A DNA stretch of 6,489 nucleotides from Methanobacteriota archaeon (GTDB taxonomy: Archaea; Thermoplasmatota; Thermoplasmata; RBG-16-68-12): the NCBI GenBank assembly GCA_005879045.1, contig VBLV01000126.1:1-6489 (forward strand), written 5' to 3'. A program made the translations under genes and the position numbers. The notes beneath the pieces were generated by a model. It was not told the DNA's origin. It made no database searches and saw only the letters and a program-made list of their open reading frames with translations. Shown in pieces: positions 4,052 to 6,489 of this stretch. The first letter of the stretch is position 1. Every line of letters starts with the position of its first letter.

Positions 4052-6489
4052 CTACATCTCTGCGGCCCGCACGCCGAGCAGGAACGTCTCCTCTCCCAGC
4101 CCCGCCTCGATGACGTACGCGTTTGCGTCCGGCTGCGCGACGAACTGTAGGTCGAGGGCGTTCGAGTCCCGCAGGATCATGTCCTTCCACGGTTGCAGCA
4201 TCGCCCGGAACGGCTTGCCGGCGACGAGTTCGATCTCGACGATTCGGTCGTCGGGAAGACGCATGTCCTTCCGAGCCTCGCGCACCAAGTTAGCGATTTC
4301 CTTCGCGTACCCTTCCGCGATGAGCTCCTTCGACATGCGCGTATCAAGGTAGACGACGCCGCCCTCGAACGGCTCTTCGACGACGTACTCCGGGATGGAC
4401 TCGACGAAGGAGACCATCGTCGGGTCGATGCGGACTTTCTGGCCCTCGATTCCGACGGAGTACTCGCCTCGGTCCAGGCCGGCCTTGATTTTCCATGCGT
4501 CCTGGGACCGCAGCAGGATTTCGATCTTCTTGGCCCAGAGCTTGTACGAGGCGCTGACCGAGTTCATGTGGACCTGGACGTCGATCTTCATGCCCCGCCA
4601 CATGTCGTTTGGCGACACGAGGTCGAGTTCTTTCGCTCCGCTCTGTCCCACGATGACCTTGCGGAACGCGCTCACGGCGTCGTAGCCGACCTGGTCCACG
4701 GTCTTGATCGCGATTCGAGAGACGGGCCAGTATCGTTCGAGCCCCGCGCGATGCTTCGCCTGGAAGGCGGCCTCGAGCGTGAGCCGCAGGAATTCGACGT
4801 ACGCGTTCACCTGCTCGTCCGAGATCTGGAGGGTGCCGGCTTCTTTCGACGCGATGATTGTCTGCCGGATCTGGCGGGAGATCTCCTCGGTCGGGCCGAC
4901 GGTCGCCTCCGAGACCTGACGGAGGACCGCCACCCCCTGCCCGTAGCCTTCGCGCTCGATCGATTTCCGCGCCCACGCCATGAAGTCGGGCTGTCCGTCC
5001 CCCGCGGCGAGGAGCCCGCGTTCGACGAGCATCGGGATCTTGCTGACGAGGCTGTCTTCGAGCGGACCGAGCGACACGCCGGCGACATCCGTCGCGAAGA
5101 GGATCTTGCGGACCGCATCCCGGATGCCCGGGAGCTCCGCCGGGTCTCCCGACCACTCCTCCAGCCGCGGCCCGTACGAATCGTGGATGTCTTTGAGGAC
5201 TTGCATGACGTACAGCGGGAGGATCGCCGGTTCCTTCCCTCGCAAGGCGACGGCCAGGAACGCCTGGGGGCCGCGGGCCGCGAGGACCGTCGTCCCGCCG
5301 AACGTGGCGGTCTGGATGCTCTTTCCGCCGTTCGGGAACGCGCGGTTCACGAACTCCTTGACCTTCGCCTCCAGGTTCGCCCCGCGGGACGCCTCTTCGG
5401 GAGGCAGGAAGGTTCGGCTCTCATGGCAGACCAGGGCGCCCGTCGAATGGAACAGGAGGCCGTCGTCGACAAGGTAGCCGCTCTCGGATTCGACGCGGAC
5501 GACGGCCGTGTCGGTCGTCTGATGCTTCCCGTCGTCGAGGGGCCTCGTGTAGTGGACCTCGAAGTCGAAGTCCATCGTGCCGGCCTCCTTCGGCTTGAGC
5601 CCGAACTCGAGGGACACTTTCTGGTTCGGCTCGATCTTCTCGATTGTCCGGAGTCCTTGGACTTCGACGGGCCCGCTGACGATCGGCGTCACATGCTCGG
5701 CGGGCCAGTTTCCCTTGTTCGTGATATTCATCTCAAACCGGTTCCAGCGGTTCGCCTGCAACCCGGCGTTCGTCGTCTCGAGGAAGAGCCGCGGATTTCG
5801 GTCTTTCAGGAGTCCTTCGACCTTCGCTTTCGCGGTCGCCTCGGCCCGGTCGATCAAGGATTCGGCCCCCTTCAGGTCCTCGAGGCGCATCGCGTCATCC
5901 GCCTTCTCGAGGAGCGCCTCGACGTCGGAGAGGTCCGCGTGGACGGCCGTCGCCTGGGCGACTGTGACCCGGATCCGATCCATGTCCGACCGCACCTTCT
6001 CGAGGACCGTCCGCCGGCGTTGGCGTGCGAGCGATTCTTTCGCCCGCCGCAGGTACTCGTCCATCTGCCGCGGGTTCTTCTTCTGGATCGCGCCCTCGAT
6101 CTTCGTGAGGTACGACTCCGCCTCTCGGACGTCCAGGTTCTGGCTCTTCGCGATCGAGATGTCGTTGATCAGCGACGCCAGCTCCACCTCGACCTTCTTC
6201 GCGGCGATCTCGCCCTTCTGTCGTTCGAGGGACTCGTGGAGGCCCTGCTGGATCTCCCGGACCCGCTCGTACTTGCCTTCGTTGTAGGCCTCTTCCGCCT
6301 CCCGCAAGAGGAGTTCGGCCTGGCTCGTGTCCGCCCCGATCCCTTTCATCTCGCCGACCGTGTCGCGGGCGCCGGCCAGGATCTCGCCCATCCGGTTCCG
6401 CAGCTGGCTCTTGACCAGGTCCGCCTGCGTCTTCGCCTGTTCGATGAACTGCCAGGCGAGCTGGATGTCCGTCTCCAACGTCGACTGGG
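4052..6489 (-). CDS. Large multidomain protein: helical repeats, Ig-like, roadblock/longin-like and IleRS C-terminus-like domains (5' end probably outside window)
   Basis: At least 808 residues, counted from a TTG at 6478. The frame stays open to the window edge and no ribosome binding site is seen, so the true start probably lies further right. Residues 1-225 are charged, heptad-rich helices with three 66-residue repeats (about 48, 114 and 180). Residues 228-331 (NPRLFLETT onward, with NITNKGNWPAEHV) look like a CARDB/NPCBM-type Ig fold. Residues 333-460 (DDGLLFHSTGALV, FGGTTVLAARG, ILPLYVMQVL, DSYGPRLEEWSGD) resemble a roadblock/longin-like domain I recall from Thermoplasmata proteins. Residues 461-554 are an unassigned helical linker. 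Residues 555-808 resemble the end of isoleucyl-tRNA synthetase: KHRAGLERYWPVSRIAI (575-591), VVYLDTRMSKELIAEGYAKEI (708-728) and RKDMRLPDDRIVEI (736-749). HIGH and KMSKS motifs are absent, as are signal peptide, membrane helices and cysteine clusters (one Cys, C351). It is probably cytoplasmic; tRNA binding or scaffolding is speculation. Confidence 0.85.
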   Translation of the reverse strand, partial: QSTLETDIQLAWQFIEQAKTQADLVKSQLRNRMGEILAGARDTVGEMKGIGADTSQAELLLREAEEAYNEGKYERVREIQQGLHESLERQKGEIAAKKVEVELASLINDISIAKSQNLDVREAESYLTKIEGAIQKKNPRQMDEYLRRAKESLARQRRRTVLEKVRSDMDRIRVTVAQATAVHADLSDVEALLEKADDAMRLEDLKGAESLIDRAEATAKAKVEGLLKDRNPRLFLETTNAGLQANRWNRFEMNITNKGNWPAEHVTPIVSGPVEVQGLRTIEKIEPNQKVSLEFGLKPKEAGTMDFDFEVHYTRPLDDGKHQTTDTAVVRVESESGYLVDDGLLFHSTGALVCHESRTFLPPEEASRGANLEAKVKEFVNRAFPNGGKSIQTATFGGTTVLAARGPQAFLAVALRGKEPAILPLYVMQVLKDIHDSYGPRLEEWSGDPAELPGIRDAVRKILFATDVAGVSLGPLEDSLVSKIPMLVERGLLAAGDGQPDFMAWARKSIEREGYGQGVAVLRQVSEATVGPTEEISRQIRQTIIASKEAGTLQISDEQVNAYVEFLRLTLEAAFQAKHRAGLERYWPVSRIAIKTVDQVGYDAVSAFRKVIVGQSGAKELDLVSPNDMWRGMKIDVQVHMNSVSASYKLWAKKIEILLRSQDAWKIKAGLDRGEYSVGIEGQKVRIDPTMVSFVESIPEYVVEEPFEGGVVYLDTRMSKELIAEGYAKEIANLVREARKDMRLPDDRIVEIELVAGKPFRAMLQPWKDMILRDSNALDLQFVAQPDANAYVIEAGLGEETFLLGVRAAEM
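5819..6337 (-). repeat. Three 66-residue helical-hairpin repeats encoded at the N-terminal side of the multidomain protein
   Basis: Protein-level repeats begin at residues 48 (GADTSQAELLLREAEEAYNE), 114 (NLDVREAESYLTKIEGAIQK) and 180 (HADLSDVEALLEKADDAMRL), exactly 66 residues apart. Each has a helix of the form D..xAExLLxxAxxA, a short turn (GKY, KNP, LED) and a second helix ending in a basic stretch, with a longer linking helix before the next unit. DNA identity between units is low, so these are old repeats. LAWQFIEQAKTQADL at the window edge resembles the second helix of a preceding unit, which suggests more repeats outside the window. Confidence 0.7.

Noticed and set aside
3429..4190. 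Long minus-strand open frame of 253 codons (and a 163-codon one at 2931-3422) antisense to the HAF gene
   Set aside because: These are Arg/Gly/Ala-rich shadow frames produced by GC-rich repeated codons on the opposite strand; they show no recognisable domain or start signal, and the plus-strand frame has signal peptide, repeats and anchor.

Overview
The window looks like a piece of an archaeal chromosome, most likely from a GC-rich, uncultured member of the Thermoplasmatota (Euryarchaeota). The direct evidence for Archaea is a complete archaeal/eukaryotic-type flap endonuclease (FEN1), BRE/TATA-like promoter elements instead of bacterial -35/-10 boxes, and gene starts about 26-30 nt downstream of those elements without Shine-Dalgarno sequences, which points to leaderless or nearly leaderless mRNAs. 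The narrower placement rests on recalled resemblance of one domain in the last gene to Thermoplasmata proteins and is an inference. I saw no tRNA, rRNA, CRISPR array, insertion sequence or phage gene.

Layout: (1) positions 1-618, plus strand: the C-terminal half of a phosphohexomutase, best read as phosphoglucosamine mutase, cut by the left edge. (2) 604-1392, minus strand: a DUF92 polytopic membrane protein of the family that includes the plant phytyl-phosphate kinase VTE6; its stop codon interlocks tail-to-tail with that of the mutase. (3) 1451-2467, minus strand: FEN1, complete, with all catalytic carboxylates but a PIP box that ends one aromatic residue early. (4) 2468-2723: a divergent intergenic region with a TATA-like box for each flanking gene and a strong GC-rich hairpin. 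(5) 2724-3935, plus strand: a secreted, membrane-anchored HAF-repeat protein carrying an exact 120-bp in-frame tandem duplication. (6) 4052 to the right edge, minus strand: a large soluble multidomain protein with helical repeats, an Ig-like domain, a roadblock/longin-like domain and a C-terminal region resembling the end of isoleucyl-tRNA synthetase but with no synthetase catalytic core.

The genes do not form one pathway. Mutase and DUF92 are both plausibly linked to envelope or isoprenoid/sugar precursor metabolism, FEN1 is DNA replication and repair housekeeping, and the HAF protein faces the outside of the cell. DUF92 and FEN1 lie in the same direction but each has its own promoter-like element, so they need not be an operon. 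The most novel item is the multidomain protein with the IleRS-like tail; the clearest recent evolutionary event is the 120-bp duplication in the HAF gene.
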